Shown: positions 1-8,768, numbered from the stretch's first letter. The stretch is DNA of 64,000 nucleotides from Streptomyces caelestis (GCF_014205255.1 NZ_JACHNE010000001.1:62001-126000); one strand, 5' to 3'. Notes: generated by a model from the letters alone, not told the origin. Numbers and translations are program-made.

Positions 1-49
1 CGAGCCGGAGATCCGGCCCTTCGCTGTCTGGGTCAGCAGTGTCGGAGCC

Positions 50-212
50 TCACGCTGACTGGTCCTGCCCGTCCACACGGACGAGTCGGCGGTGGCAGAT
101 GAGGGCTGCGGCAATGCCGGCGAAGGCGAGGAAGTGTTCCGCCTTGCGTTCGTAGCGGCGGTGGAGTCGGCGGCAGTCGGCGAGCCACACACGGTCCTCT
201 CAACAACTCATC
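50..212 (-). pseudogene. IS5-type transposase, C-terminal remnant
   Basis: Read on the minus strand, this stretch gives the C-terminal end typical of Streptomyces IS5-type DDE transposases: VERT, then WLADCRRLHRRYERKAEHF, then FAGIAAALICHRRL, ending at a TGA at 50-52. A 2-nt insertion separates VERT from WLAD, so it is frameshifted as well as lacking its N-terminal domain. It cannot encode an active enzyme. The family is recognised by motif memory only. Confidence 0.55.
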
Positions 213-646
213 GGTGGCGGCCGAGCCGCTGTGAGAACGCGTCCCGGGACTGGCGGCCAAGCCTGTCATCAACCTGATGGCCGACGAGGATCCGTTCCAG
301 CCCTTTGAGGACCTCGTCAAGTACCACACGCTCCCCCGGCACTGCGGACATCGCCACGGACCTGGCGGCCAAGGACCGCGGACTGCCCCCTACGCCGGTC
401 CTCGGCGTGCTCGGCCGCGCCCGCCATGACCTCGACGCCGGCCTGCTCAACGACACGGCCGTGGCCATCGCCCACCACGGCCTGACGGGGCTCCACGTCC
501 TGCCGAACCTGCGCGAGTGGGAGCAGCGGTGGGGCAATCCGGCCGGCCTGACGAAGCGACTGGGCGGCGGGACCGTCGGAATGCTGGGCGCCAGGACTCA
601 TACCGGCCGCTTTAACGATCAGTTCACCCTGTCCGGTCTCCCTCCC
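213..646. other. Gene-free stretch with a possible GrpB-like fragment
   Basis: No complete gene is visible. On the plus strand near 246-330 one frame reads VPGLAAKPVINLM, which resembles the GrpB-family motif, but it loses sense within about 30 codons. A second stretch at about 316-590 keeps high GC3 in a different frame without a recognisable domain. I treat the interval as debris between the transposase remnant and aspA. Confidence 0.3.
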
Positions 647-2071
647 TCATTCCATGGTCAGAACCTCCGGCAGCGGAGCCCGGCCGGTGAGGTTCTCCGG
701 GCGCAGGATCGTGTCCAATTGCTCCGTCGTGAGCAGACCCGTCTCCGTAGCCAGCTCCTTGATGCCGCGTCCCGTGGCGAGGGCCCGGCGGGCGAGCGTG
801 GTGGAGGCGGCGTAGCCGATGTGCGGGGCGAGCGCGGTGACCAGGCCGATGGAGCGGTGGACCGTGTCGTGGAGGTGTTCGCGGTTGGCGGTGATGCCGG
901 GGACGCAGCGGGTGGTGAGCGTGTCGCTGGCGGCGCGCAGATGGGTCAGGGAGCGCAACAGGCTGTAGGCGATGACGGGTTCGAAGGCGTTGAGCTGGAG
1001 CTGCCCGGCCTCGGCGGCCATGGTGACGGTCAGGTCGTTGCCGATGACCTCGAAGGCGACCTGGTTGACGACTTCGGGGATCACCGGGTTGACCTTGCCG
1101 GGCATGATGGACGAACCGGCCTGCACCGGCGGCAGGTTGATCTCGCCGAGCCCGGCGCGCGGGCCGGAGGACAGCAGCCGCAGGTCGTTGCACGTCTTGG
1201 AAAGTTTCACCGCCACGCGCTTGAGGACGCCGGAGAGCTGGACAAAGGCGCCGCAGTCCTGGGTGGCTTCGATGAAGTCGCCCGCGGGCCGGACGAGTTC
1301 GCCGCTGATGTCGGCGAGGTGGCGGCAGGCGAGTTCGGCGTAGCGAGGGTGGCCGGTGATGCCGGTGCCGATCGCGGTGCCGCCGAGGTTGGACTCCAGC
1401 AGGAGGGCGGCGGCCTCGTCCAGGCGCTGGCGATCCTCCTCGATCATGACGGCGTAGGTGGTGAATTCCTGGCCGAGGGTCATGGGGACGGCGTCCTGGA
1501 GCTGGGTGCGGCCCATCTTCAGGACGTCTCCGAACTCCGTCGCCTTGGCGGTGAAGGCCGTGGCCAGCGCCCCCAGGCCGGAGCCAAGCCGGCGCAGTGA
1601 GGCGACCAGGGCCAGACGTACGGCGGTGGGGTAGACGTCGTTGGTGCTCTGGCCGAGGTTGACGTGGTCGAGGGGATGGATCACGTCGTAGCGGCCGCGG
1701 GGGTGGCCGAGGATCTCCAGGGCCCGGTTGGCGATGACCTCGTTGGCATTCATGTTCGTCGAGGTGCCGGCGCCGCCCTGGACGGGGTCGACGACGAACT
1801 GCTCGTGCAGCCGGCCGGAGCCGATCTCCTCGCAGGCTCCGATGATCGCCGGGGCGATATCCGGCGGCAGCAGGCCCAGGTCACGGTTGGCCCGCGCAGC
1901 CGCCTGCTTGACGGCTGCCAGTGAGGTGATCAGGTCGGGGAACTGCGCGATGGTCGACCCGGTGATCGCGAAGTTCTCCACGGCCCGCACCGTGTGCACG
2001 CCGTAGTAGGCGTCGGCCGGGACCTCCTTGTCCCCCACCAGGTCGTGTTCCACGCGTGTGGTCGGCGCCAT
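647..2071 (-). CDS. aspA: Aspartate ammonia-lyase (aspartase)
   Basis: Catalyses reversible deamination of L-aspartate to fumarate and ammonia in the cytoplasm. The 474-residue product has the fumarase/aspartase superfamily signature GSSIMPGKVNP about two-thirds along, the GxSTN-type segment TSTNMNANEVIANRA, and HVNLGQSTND, all in the normal order and at normal family length. ATG at 2071 is chosen because it follows GGACGAGGAG and yields MAPTTRVEHDLVGD; an in-frame upstream start would extend into the divergent promoter. It is divergent from the symporter gene at 2175, and the 103-bp gap contains a perfect 12-bp palindrome. With the transporter, racemase and GntR regulator it forms an aspartate uptake and catabolism unit. 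Confidence 0.92.
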   Translation of the reverse strand: MAPTTRVEHDLVGDKEVPADAYYGVHTVRAVENFAITGSTIAQFPDLITSLAAVKQAAARANRDLGLLPPDIAPAIIGACEEIGSGRLHEQFVVDPVQGGAGTSTNMNANEVIANRALEILGHPRGRYDVIHPLDHVNLGQSTNDVYPTAVRLALVASLRRLGSGLGALATAFTAKATEFGDVLKMGRTQLQDAVPMTLGQEFTTYAVMIEEDRQRLDEAAALLLESNLGGTAIGTGITGHPRYAELACRHLADISGELVRPAGDFIEATQDCGAFVQLSGVLKRVAVKLSKTCNDLRLLSSGPRAGLGEINLPPVQAGSSIMPGKVNPVIPEVVNQVAFEVIGNDLTVTMAAEAGQLQLNAFEPVIAYSLLRSLTHLRAASDTLTTRCVPGITANREHLHDTVHRSIGLVTALAPHIGYAASTTLARRALATGRGIKELATETGLLTTEQLDTILRPENLTGRAPLPEVLTME

Positions 2072-2148
2072 CTGAATGCTCCTCGTCCTTGCGGCCCCTT
2101 GACAGGCCGCTGCTTCCGGTATCAGTGTTACCGGCCAACACGCAGAAC

Positions 2149-2160
2149 GCAATATATTGC
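2149..2160. promoter_or_regulatory. Candidate GntR operator (palindrome GCAATATATTGC)
   Basis: A perfect 12-bp palindrome, AT-rich in a GC-rich context, lies between the divergent aspA and symporter genes, 15 bp before the symporter ATG. The half sequence ACGCAATAT recurs at 4257-4265 immediately at the start of the GntR gene. That fits an operator shared by the divergent promoters and the regulator's own gene. The pairing of site and regulator is inferred. Confidence 0.5.
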
Positions 2161-2174
2161 ATGGCAGGAGCATC

Positions 2175-3518
2175 ATGAATCGCGTTCACTCCTACCCCAC
2201 CAGCACAGACACTCCAGCGACCCGGCCCTCAGCCTTCTGGCGGCGCTGCCTGCGGATGCCGATCGGAGTCCAGTCGGTCATCGCCGTCGGCCTGGGAGCC
2301 CTGATCGGAACCCTCGCCCCGTCGGCCGGCGAGCAGATGAAGATCTTGGGAGAGGTGTTCCTCAACCTGGTGCAGGTCGTGGTCCTGCCGCTGGTCTTCC
2401 CGCTCATCGTGCTGGGCATCGCCCGCATGGAGTCGGTCAAGAAGGTCGGCCGGATCGCAGGCAAGGCCATCCTCTACTTCGAGATCGTCACCACCGTCAT
2501 CCTGCTGATCGCGGTCGGACTGGCCAAGTTCACGGGCATCGGCAAGGGCGCTCCCGTCCACGGGGCCGACGCCAAGGACCTGGACGGCATGAGCCAGGGC
2601 ATCGACTTCCACGAACTGGTCCTGCACGCCGTACCGAAGAACATCTTCGCCGCGTTCGGCGAGGGCAACCTGCTCGGCGCGATCGTCTTCGCCCTCCTCG
2701 TGGGCGTCGCCATGGCCGCCATCGGGGAGAAGTCCGAGCCCTTCGCCTCCGTCCTGGAGTCCGTCGCAGCGGTGATGTTCAAGGTCGTCGGCTACGTCAT
2801 CCGCGTCGCGCCGCTGGGCGTGCTCGGCTTCATCTCCTACGACGTCGCCTACTACGGCTTCGGCAACCTCCGCAGCCTGCTGGGGTTCATCGCCGTGGTC
2901 TACGCGGGCCTCGCCATCGTCGTCGGCGTGCTGTTCCCGCTCATCGCCGCGCTCTACCGCATCCGCTACGTCGAGCTGATGAAGTCGATCGCCGGGCTGG
3001 CCGGGATCGCCTTCGTCACCCGCAGCTCCGAGTCCGTCCTGGCACCGCTGATGGGCAAGCTCGAGGCGTTCGGCCTCAGCCGCTCGACGACCTCGTTCGT
3101 CGTCCCTCTCGGCTACTCCTTCAACACCGACGGCTCCGTCCTCTACCAGGCCGCCGCCCTGGTCTTCCTCGCCAACGCCTACGGCGCCGACACCTCCCTG
3201 CCCGCGCTGCTCCTCATGGTCGGCGTGCTGGTGATCCTCTCCAAGGGCATGGCCGGTGTCGCCTCCGCCTCCATCGTCGTCCTCATCGCCGCCGGCAACT
3301 CCGTCGGGCTGCCCGCCGAAGGCATCGCCCTGCTCCTCGGCGTGGACTTCATCGTCGACATGGCCCGCACCGGCGTGAACGTCATCGGCAATTCGCTCGC
3401 CGCCGCCGTCGTCGACAGCTCAGAGAAACGGCGTGAGACGAAACGCGGCGGGCGTGACACCTCCGGCAGCCCGGCCGAGGCCGATGCCCCGGCCCTGACG
3501 AAGGAACCCGCCCAGTGA
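2175..3518 (+). CDS. Dicarboxylate/amino acid:cation symporter (DAACS family)
   Basis: Integral membrane sodium- or proton-coupled symporter of the DctA/GltP (SDF) type, probably for aspartate or C4-dicarboxylates given its neighbours. The 447-residue product has about eight to ten hydrophobic segments, the serine-rich re-entrant region TRSSESVLAPL, the motif SFNTDGSVLY (compare the family's NMDGT region) and the late segment DMARTGVNVIGNS (family D-R-NV). The ATG at 2175 follows AGGAG at 2166-2170; a TTG further upstream lacks a ribosome site. Its stop overlaps the racemase GTG by 4 bp, indicating translational coupling. Confidence 0.9.
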   Translation: MNRVHSYPTSTDTPATRPSAFWRRCLRMPIGVQSVIAVGLGALIGTLAPSAGEQMKILGEVFLNLVQVVVLPLVFPLIVLGIARMESVKKVGRIAGKAILYFEIVTTVILLIAVGLAKFTGIGKGAPVHGADAKDLDGMSQGIDFHELVLHAVPKNIFAAFGEGNLLGAIVFALLVGVAMAAIGEKSEPFASVLESVAAVMFKVVGYVIRVAPLGVLGFISYDVAYYGFGNLRSLLGFIAVVYAGLAIVVGVLFPLIAALYRIRYVELMKSIAGLAGIAFVTRSSESVLAPLMGKLEAFGLSRSTTSFVVPLGYSFNTDGSVLYQAAALVFLANAYGADTSLPALLLMVGVLVILSKGMAGVASASIVVLIAAGNSVGLPAEGIALLLGVDFIVDMARTGVNVIGNSLAAAVVDSSEKRRETKRGGRDTSGSPAEADAPALTKEPAQ

Positions 3519-4243
3519 CCACTCCCACCTCGGAGATCATCGGCATCCTGGGCGGCATGGGGCCGGCGGCCACCGCCGATTTCTACGCCAAGCTGGTGTC
3601 GATGACTCCGGGCAGAAGCGACCAGGACCACCTCCGTACGGTCATCTGGTCCGACCCCACCATCCCCGACCGCACCGACGCCCTGCTGGGCGACGGCCCC
3701 GATCCCACGCCCTGGCTCCTCGACGGCAGCCGCGTCCTGCGCGAGGCCGGGGCCACCGTCATCGCCATCCCCTGCAACACCGCGCACGCCTTCGTCCCGC
3801 GCATCGCCGACCACGTCGGCCTGCCCATCGTCCACATGATCGGCGAAGTCGCCCGGCACCTCACCACCGTGACCCCTCGCATCCGCACCGCCGGACTGCT
3901 CGCCACCACCGGCACCCTGCGCGCGGGCCTGTACCAGGAGTGGCTGGACCGCTTCGGGATCCGCCTCGTGCTGCCCGACACCGGCAGCCAGGACCGTGAG
4001 GTGATGGCCGGCATCCGTGCGGTGAAGGCCGGTGACCGGGACGGCGCGGCCGCTACCCTGGAGCGCGCCGCGCGGCGCCTGGTCGAACAGGGCGTCCAGG
4101 CGGTGATCGCGGGCTGCACCGAGATCCCACTCGGCCTGCCCGCCGACACCGTGGACGTTCCTCTCGTCGACCCCGCGCTCGTCCTGGCCCAGGCACTCGT
4201 CCGCCGGGTCAGAAACGGGGCCACAGCCGGAGAGGCCGCCTAG
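3515..4243 (+). CDS. Aspartate/glutamate racemase family protein
   Basis: PLP-independent amino-acid racemase of the Asp/Glu/hydantoin racemase superfamily. The two catalytic cysteines are visible in IPCNTAH (about residue 88) and AGCTEIPL (about residue 199), and the N-terminal glycine loop is GILGGMGPAAT. Length (242 aa) is normal. It starts with GTG inside the stop of the symporter (GTGA overlap), so the two are co-translated. It probably interconverts D- and L-aspartate so that imported D-Asp can enter the AspA reaction; substrate preference between Asp and Glu cannot be read from sequence. Confidence 0.88.
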   Translation: MTTPTSEIIGILGGMGPAATADFYAKLVSMTPGRSDQDHLRTVIWSDPTIPDRTDALLGDGPDPTPWLLDGSRVLREAGATVIAIPCNTAHAFVPRIADHVGLPIVHMIGEVARHLTTVTPRIRTAGLLATTGTLRAGLYQEWLDRFGIRLVLPDTGSQDREVMAGIRAVKAGDRDGAAATLERAARRLVEQGVQAVIAGCTEIPLGLPADTVDVPLVDPALVLAQALVRRVRNGATAGEAA

Positions 4244-4256
4244 GGCGATGTACTGT

Positions 4257-4266
4257 ACGCAATATG
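4257..4266. promoter_or_regulatory. Possible GntR half-site at its own start
   Basis: ACGCAATATG spans the ATG of the GntR gene and shares nine bases with the left arm of the palindrome at 2149-2160. Binding here could block translation initiation or a leaderless transcript. No clear second arm is present, so this is a weak call. Confidence 0.3.
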
Positions 4267-4950
4267 TCACTCGACAGCCCCGTCTCCCGCCGCCTCCTCA
4301 GCGACGAGGTCTTTCACCGCCTGCGTGACTCCATCGTGCGCGGAGAACTCGCCCCAGGAGAAAAGGTCAAGGACGGTGAACTCGCCGAGCGCCTCGGGCT
4401 CAGCCGCACCCCGGTACGCGAGGCGCTCGCCCGGCTCGCGGACATCGGCCTGGTCGAGGCGAAGCCCGGCGTCTACACACGCATCACCACCCTCAACCGC
4501 CGCGACGTCGAGAAGACCCTCGCCGTGCTGCGCTCCCTCGACCAGCTCGCCGTCGAGACGGCCGTGCCGGTCATGACCGAGCAGGACCTTCAGCAGATGC
4601 GCGAGGCCAACCGGGACTTCGAACGGGCCGTCGCCGCCAACGACACCGACGCCGCCCTCGCCGCCGACGACCGTTTCCACGCCGTCCCCATCGCGGCGGC
4701 GGACAACCCCGTCCTCAGCCGGATCGTCGAGCAGCTCCACCCGCAGATCCACCGCATCCTCTACCGGAAGTTCTCCACCCTCCTCGGCGGCCGCAACACC
4801 ATCGAGCACCACGGCCGGCTCGTCGACGTCTGCGCCGGCGGCGACGCCCGCGCCGCCGCCGAACTCTCCGGCCAGCACTGGTCCGAACTCGGCGGCCACA
4901 TCAACCGGCTCTTCGACACCAACCAGTTCACGGAAGCCGGGCCCGCCTGA
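4264..4950 (+). CDS. GntR-family transcriptional regulator (FCD type)
   Basis: A 228-residue regulator with an N-terminal winged helix (about 10-75: VFHRLRDSIVRGELAPGEK, then LGLSRTPVREALARL) and a C-terminal all-helical FCD effector domain (about 85-215) that carries a metal-binding style histidine set including FHAVPIAAADN and HHGRLVD. FCD proteins often sense carboxylates, which fits control of the aspartate genes. It starts 20 bp after the racemase stop. No strong ribosome site is visible before the ATG, so it may be leaderless or coupled. Confidence 0.88.
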   Translation: MSLDSPVSRRLLSDEVFHRLRDSIVRGELAPGEKVKDGELAERLGLSRTPVREALARLADIGLVEAKPGVYTRITTLNRRDVEKTLAVLRSLDQLAVETAVPVMTEQDLQQMREANRDFERAVAANDTDAALAADDRFHAVPIAAADNPVLSRIVEQLHPQIHRILYRKFSTLLGGRNTIEHHGRLVDVCAGGDARAAAELSGQHWSELGGHINRLFDTNQFTEAGPA

Positions 4951-5388
4951 CAGGACTCGGAGGGCGTCTTCAGCGCCGGCCGCGCCAGGAACAGGCCGCC
5001 ACTCCCCTGACCGGTACGGGACGCTGAGCACCGCGCCGGAGGCACGGTCGGGTTCTGCACGCCGTACCTGGCCGTGGTGACGAGGAGGTGGTTGTCGCCG
5101 GGACGCCAGACAGACCGACGTGGGGTGCGGGGCGGGCACGGTCAGGGTGTGGCGCAGGGGGCGTCGGGGTGGTATCGGCGGACCGCGCCGGCGCCCCACA
5201 TCGCGCCCCACAGCGGGCGGCGAAGAAGCGCCGCAAGGAAGTCAAAACGCCGTTCCTGGCCTGGTCGGGAGATCCGGCCAGGCCAGCCGGAGAGCGGGAG
5301 CGCGCTGCGAGTGTGGCGCCAACTGCGCCACGTCGACGTGGCCGGGATGGTGTGTCGCACGGCGGTCCGTGACTGCGTGTACTTCGCC
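4951..5388. other. Gene-free stretch
   Basis: Several short frames are open on both strands but none has a convincing start, consistent GC3 or a recognisable motif. I see no terminator hairpin after the GntR gene and nothing further to annotate. Confidence 0.4.
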
Positions 5389-5607
5389 ATGGCGTCCGAG
5401 CCCGAGCGGCTGAGCGTGATCCGCGGCCAGTTGGAGCATGTGCTCGAACGGGTCTCGCAGCACCAGGTATCCGCCCGCCCAGACGGCTTCACCATCGTGC
5501 ACGGTCCCATCTCCCGGCACGTCCGCCGCGATGGCCGGCTCCTGGAGCAGATCACCGTACGAAGCGGCCACGCCGAGGCGCGCTTCGCCCCTCGGCCACG
5601 GCCGTGA
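5389..5607 (+). CDS. Small hypothetical protein
   Basis: A 72-residue frame beginning MASEPERLSVIRGQLEHV with a soluble, charged composition (segments FTIVHGPISRHV and LLEQITVRSGHAEARF). I do not recognise a family. The frame stays open upstream, and an alternative ATG lies at 5347. No strong ribosome site is present, so it may be a fragment. It could equally be spurious. Confidence 0.25.
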   Translation: MASEPERLSVIRGQLEHVLERVSQHQVSARPDGFTIVHGPISRHVRRDGRLLEQITVRSGHAEARFAPRPRP

Positions 5608-5978
5608 GGGCACGGCGATCCCTGCTTGCCCCGCCCCCGGCCCCTCGGGGGTGACACGCGGGCGAGCCGTCTCACCGTCTCGTGCGTGACCGACCTGGCC
5701 GGCGTTTCCGGCGCTGGATCAGGCTCCGGCTGCCGGAGTGGAGTGCGGCGGATCGTGCGGCTGCGGCGTCGACCGTGGTCCCGGGCCACCCGGGCAGGGC
5801 CTCACAGTGGGCGGGCACAGGAGCGCGAGCCAGGCCGGCTGGCCTGGAGTTCCTGCGGGGCCCTGTCGGAGCGTTGTCGTGGTGGCGGGGCAGTCCAGCA
5901 CGTGGCGGAGCCCGGTGAGCTGTCGGCCGACGGTGAGCTGCTTGATGTCGGACGGCACCTAGGACTCCACCTCAGCGG
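5608..5978. other. Gene-free stretch
   Basis: Open frames here are short and overlapping on both strands with no motif, start signal or hairpin that I can support. Probably spacer or degraded sequence. Confidence 0.35.
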
Positions 5979-6060
5979 CTAGACCTCGATGTACGCGACG
6001 ACCACGACGGTGGCCAGCGCGGTGATGAAGTACAGGACCCGGACGGCTTCGAACGTGGCA
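5979..6060 (-). pseudogene. C-terminal fragment of a membrane protein
   Basis: The minus strand reads ATFEAVRVLYFITALATV followed by a further hydrophobic stretch ending YIEV and TAG at 5979-5981, with uniformly G/C third positions. This looks like a last transmembrane helix. Upstream it runs directly into the terminator hairpin at 6053-6092, so the rest of the gene is gone. Parent family unknown. Confidence 0.3.
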
Positions 6061-6092
6061 GGCCGTCCACGGAGTACGGCGGCCTGCCACGT
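6053..6092. terminator. Rho-independent-type hairpin after the NmrA-like gene
   Basis: ACGTGGCAGGCCG (6053-6065) pairs perfectly with CGGCCTGCCACGT (6080-6092) around a 14-nt loop. It lies 41 bp beyond the stop of the leftward gene ending at 6133. Confidence 0.7.
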
Positions 6093-6132
6093 CCTGCCTG
6101 CGGAACTCGGCCGAAGCCGACAGTGACTGCGG

Positions 6133-6975
6133 TCAGAGGCCGATGTCGGCCAGCCACTGGCCCGTGGTGCGGGGGGTGATGTCCAGCAGCTTCTGGGCGG
6201 AGTCCTCCGGCGCGATCGAGCGGTCGGGCAGCGTGCTCATGGCCTGGTAGAGGCCGGCGACGTCGGCGGCGGGGCCCTCGCCGATCACGGGCGCGACGGA
6301 GGCGCGCATCTGCTCGGGGGTGATCGGCTCGAAGACCACGTCCTTGCCGAAGTGAGCGCCGAAGGCTTGGGCCAGGTCCGGTCCGGTGATCGCCGGGTAC
6401 TGGCCGACGGAGACCACACCGGTGACGTCGTGGCGGTCGAAAAGGGCGACGACGACGTCGGCGATGTCCAGGTGGGACGCCCAGGAGACGGGGAAGTCGG
6501 CGCGGATCGGGTAGGGCAGCACGCCCCGCTCGCGGACCGTGTCGAGGACGTACGGCATGAGCAGGTTCTCCAGGTACAGCGTGGGCGCGATCACCGCATG
6601 CGGCACCCCGCTGTCCGCCAGGCCGCTGAGCAGGATCGCGGCCGCGCCGCCGATGTCGGGGTCGGTCGGGGAGCCGCTGGTGGAGAACACCACGCGGGCC
6701 GGGCGGGACTCTCGGACGGCGGCGACGATGTTGCGTGCGTAAGTCTGGCGGTCCTCTTCCGAGGTGACCGGCAGGTGGATGAACACGCCGTGGGCACCGC
6801 GGTATACCTCGGCCAGTGCCTCCGTGGAGGAGTATCCGGCGGCTACGACGCTTGCGCCGTCCACGACGGTGTCCGGGTTGCGGGTCAGAGCGGTCACGGG
6901 CTTGCCCGCGGCGGCGAGAGCGGCGACGACGGGGGCACCCTGGGCGCCGGTGGCGCCGTGAATCACGTAGGTCAT
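6133..6975 (-). CDS. NmrA-family atypical SDR (NAD(P)-binding oxidoreductase)
   Basis: A 280-residue Rossmann protein with the N-terminal dinucleotide loop VIHGATGAQGAPVVAAL and the atypical short-chain dehydrogenase architecture used by NmrA-like redox sensors and NAD(P)H:quinone oxidoreductases. No YxxxK catalytic pair is evident, as usual for this family. The gene is divergent from an HxlR regulator with an inverted repeat between them. HxlR regulators commonly control such quinone- or electrophile-responsive enzymes, so it is probably induced by quinones or related stress. Substrate unknown. Confidence 0.85.
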   Translation of the reverse strand: MTYVIHGATGAQGAPVVAALAAAGKPVTALTRNPDTVVDGASVVAAGYSSTEALAEVYRGAHGVFIHLPVTSEEDRQTYARNIVAAVRESRPARVVFSTSGSPTDPDIGGAAAILLSGLADSGVPHAVIAPTLYLENLLMPYVLDTVRERGVLPYPIRADFPVSWASHLDIADVVVALFDRHDVTGVVSVGQYPAITGPDLAQAFGAHFGKDVVFEPITPEQMRASVAPVIGEGPAADVAGLYQAMSTLPDRSIAPEDSAQKLLDITPRTTGQWLADIGL

Positions 6976-6982
6976 GAACCCA

Positions 6983-7021
6983 TTAGTGCATGCGATACAT
7001 CACTTACATCAACTGCACTAA
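6983..7021. promoter_or_regulatory. Candidate HxlR operator (inverted repeat)
   Basis: TTAGTGCA (6983-6990) and TGCACTAA (7014-7021) form a perfect 8-bp inverted repeat separated by 23 bp in the divergent NmrA/HxlR promoter region. Centre-to-centre spacing of 31 bp is about three helical turns, so a dimer or two dimers could bind one face. Confidence 0.55.
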
Positions 7022-7040
7022 CGGAGTTACCGTTGAAAAC

Positions 7041-7376
7041 ATGACTGATTCCTGTCTGCCCGAGTGTGGTGTCGCCCGGTTCCTCACTCTGCTCAACGGC
7101 CCGTGGGCAACTCTGATCGTGCGTGAACTGCTGCATGGCCCGCATCGCTTCACCGAGCTGCGCGAGGCCCTGCCCGGTATCAGCCCGCACACCCTGACCA
7201 GTCGGCTACGCCAGTTCGAGCGGCACGGCATCGTGACGCGCACCACGTACGCGGAGATCCCGCCGCGCGTCGTGTATGAGCTGACCCCTCTCGGTGAGGG
7301 GCTGAGCGACGTTCTGGAGGCCATGGGGGCCTGGGCCATGACGGTGCCGGATCCGGGGGCCGACGTCACCGTCTGA
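7041..7376 (+). CDS. HxlR-family winged-helix regulator
   Basis: A 111-residue MarR-like HTH of the HxlR class. It opens with MTDSCLPECGVARFL, containing the conserved N-terminal cysteine region typical of redox-sensing HxlR proteins, followed by LNGPWATLIVRELLHGP, the recognition region LREALPGISPHTLTSRL, and the wing RVVYELTPLGEGLS. The ATG at 7041 is preferred over an upstream in-frame start because it gives the family-typical length. Divergent from the NmrA-like gene, which it likely represses. Confidence 0.88.
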   Translation: MTDSCLPECGVARFLTLLNGPWATLIVRELLHGPHRFTELREALPGISPHTLTSRLRQFERHGIVTRTTYAEIPPRVVYELTPLGEGLSDVLEAMGAWAMTVPDPGADVTV

Positions 7377-7604
7377 CGTACGCCACCGCCCGGCGGTGCG
7401 GACGCGGTCACGCCGAGGCTGCGAGCCTCTGCCGCAGGCGTCGTTGTCGTCGTGGTGGACGACCTCCTCGAAGCGCGGTTGCAAGCCGTGCATGTCCCGG
7501 AGGTTGGCGACGATCGTGTCGAGCTGTTCGCGGTGTTCCTTAAGGACGTCCAGCTCGCCCGCATCGCGCATCGTCAGGCGACGACACCGCATCAGACGTT
7601 TCCG

Positions 7605-7757
7605 ATGAGCGAGGCCGACGTAGACCAATGGCGGGAGCAGTTCCAGGTGCCTGACGCCGACGAACTCGATGGCGGCGAGATTCCCAGCCCGCCGGCGGGC
7701 TGGCCGGGCTGGGCGGAGTGGGCGGTAGACCACTGGCCCTCGTGCACCGACAGCTAG
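7605..7757 (+). CDS. Small hypothetical protein (50 aa) and flanking debris
   Basis: The frame from ATG 7605 reads MSEADVDQWREQFQVPDADE and ends WAVDHWPSCTDS with high GC3 in almost every codon, which supports real coding. No ribosome site is visible, so it may be the tail of a longer degraded gene. On the opposite strand, about 7400-7571 (starting MRDAGELDVLKEHREQLDTI) also has coding-like GC3 but no family I recognise. Confidence 0.4.
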   Translation: MSEADVDQWREQFQVPDADELDGGEIPSPPAGWPGWAEWAVDHWPSCTDS

Positions 7758-7765
7758 GGCGCATA

Positions 7766-8439
7766 TCGGGTCGTGATCAATGGGTTGTCCGGGTGAGATC
7801 TTTGATCCAGATCATCGAGGCGCGCAGGTGAAGGCCGGCGAGGTAGCCATCGACGGCCTGGCAGCAGAACCGCAGCATCGTGAACGGCAGCACGGTGGAC
7901 CCGACCTGCAGATGGGTTGGGTCCACCGAAGCTCCTGGCGCAGGGCAGCTGGCTCGCCGGCCAATCACTGAGACACAGAACACCGGGACACATGTTCCGC
8001 TTGCATAACAGGTAGCCGAGGTCTTCCAGCGGATCACCGGAGGCGGCGGTATCGAAGTCGATGAAGGCGACCGGGACGTTGTCTGCGAAGACCGTGTTGT
8101 TCGGCCCCGGGTCGTGGTGGCAGACGACGGGGTGCCGACCGGTCAGGCGGTCGAGCGGGTGGCGTCGTGGAAGGCGCGGAGCAGGGAGCCGGCGGCAACC
8201 GCCTGGGGGCTGTCCAGCGCTGGAAGCGGGCGGGCACCCGGCGGGGAGGTAACTGAGGATCTCGCGGCCGGCCCTGTCGAACCCGAGATGACGCGGAGCG
8301 CCAGTGAAACCCTGCCGTCGAAGGTCACCGAGCAGTTCGGTGACAAACGCGGACGACGCGCCGGCTGGCCGACGGTATCGCCGACCCTAACCACACCTGA
8401 AGTGATGTGTCCCCCGGACAACGGCACTTCGTTCTCCAT
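7766..8439 (-). pseudogene. Phosphotransferase (APH/choline-kinase fold) pseudogene
   Basis: The minus strand starts MENEVPLSGGHITSGVVRVGDT, the usual opening of Streptomyces APH-type enzymes, and later, in other frames, shows the catalytic-loop motif VVCHHDPGPNNTVF (HxDxxxxN) and the metal-binding motif VAFIDFDTAASGDPLEDLGY. The parts lie in at least two frames, so the reading frame is broken. The family phosphorylates aminoglycosides, macrolides or small alcohols; the original substrate cannot be told. Confidence 0.65.
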
Positions 8440-8546
8440 TGCCACATCCTGCACGCGCGGGCCGTCGGTCAATCTTCAGTGGCAAACGGTCAAGATTCGG
8501 TGTCACAGGACACAGGTGACGACCACTCCGTGGTCCTGACGCTCGT

Positions 8547-8768
8547 TCACGCCCGGCTTCCCTCAGCGCCGGCCGGCTCGGTGGCGCGGGTGAGGAACGC
8601 GGCGAGGTCGGCAGTGGCCTCGGGACGGCGGCGAGCCGGGCCGCGAACGCCAGCTGGTCGACGCAGGCGGCCGGGACCAGCCGGGCGAGTTCGGCGAGCA
8701 GCGCGGCGTGGGCGCGGACGCGACCGGAACGCGTGCTGACCGGCATCCGTGAAATGGATACGGAGCAT
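8547..8768 (-). pseudogene. ArsR-like winged-helix regulator remnant
   Basis: A strong ribosome site (AAGGAGGGG) precedes ATG 8768 and the start MLRIHFTDA, a typical opening of a Streptomyces ArsR-type regulator family. Then the frame degenerates into arginine-rich sequence. Sensible sequence (LLAELARLVPAA, QLAFAARLAAVPRPLP) continues in a shifted frame. Only the N-terminal end and one helix can be recognised. Confidence 0.4.

Noticed and set aside
7452..7757. A single 101-aa gene covering 7452-7757
   Set aside because: Third-position GC is poor before 7605 on the plus strand but good on the minus strand, so the two halves belong to different coding remnants.
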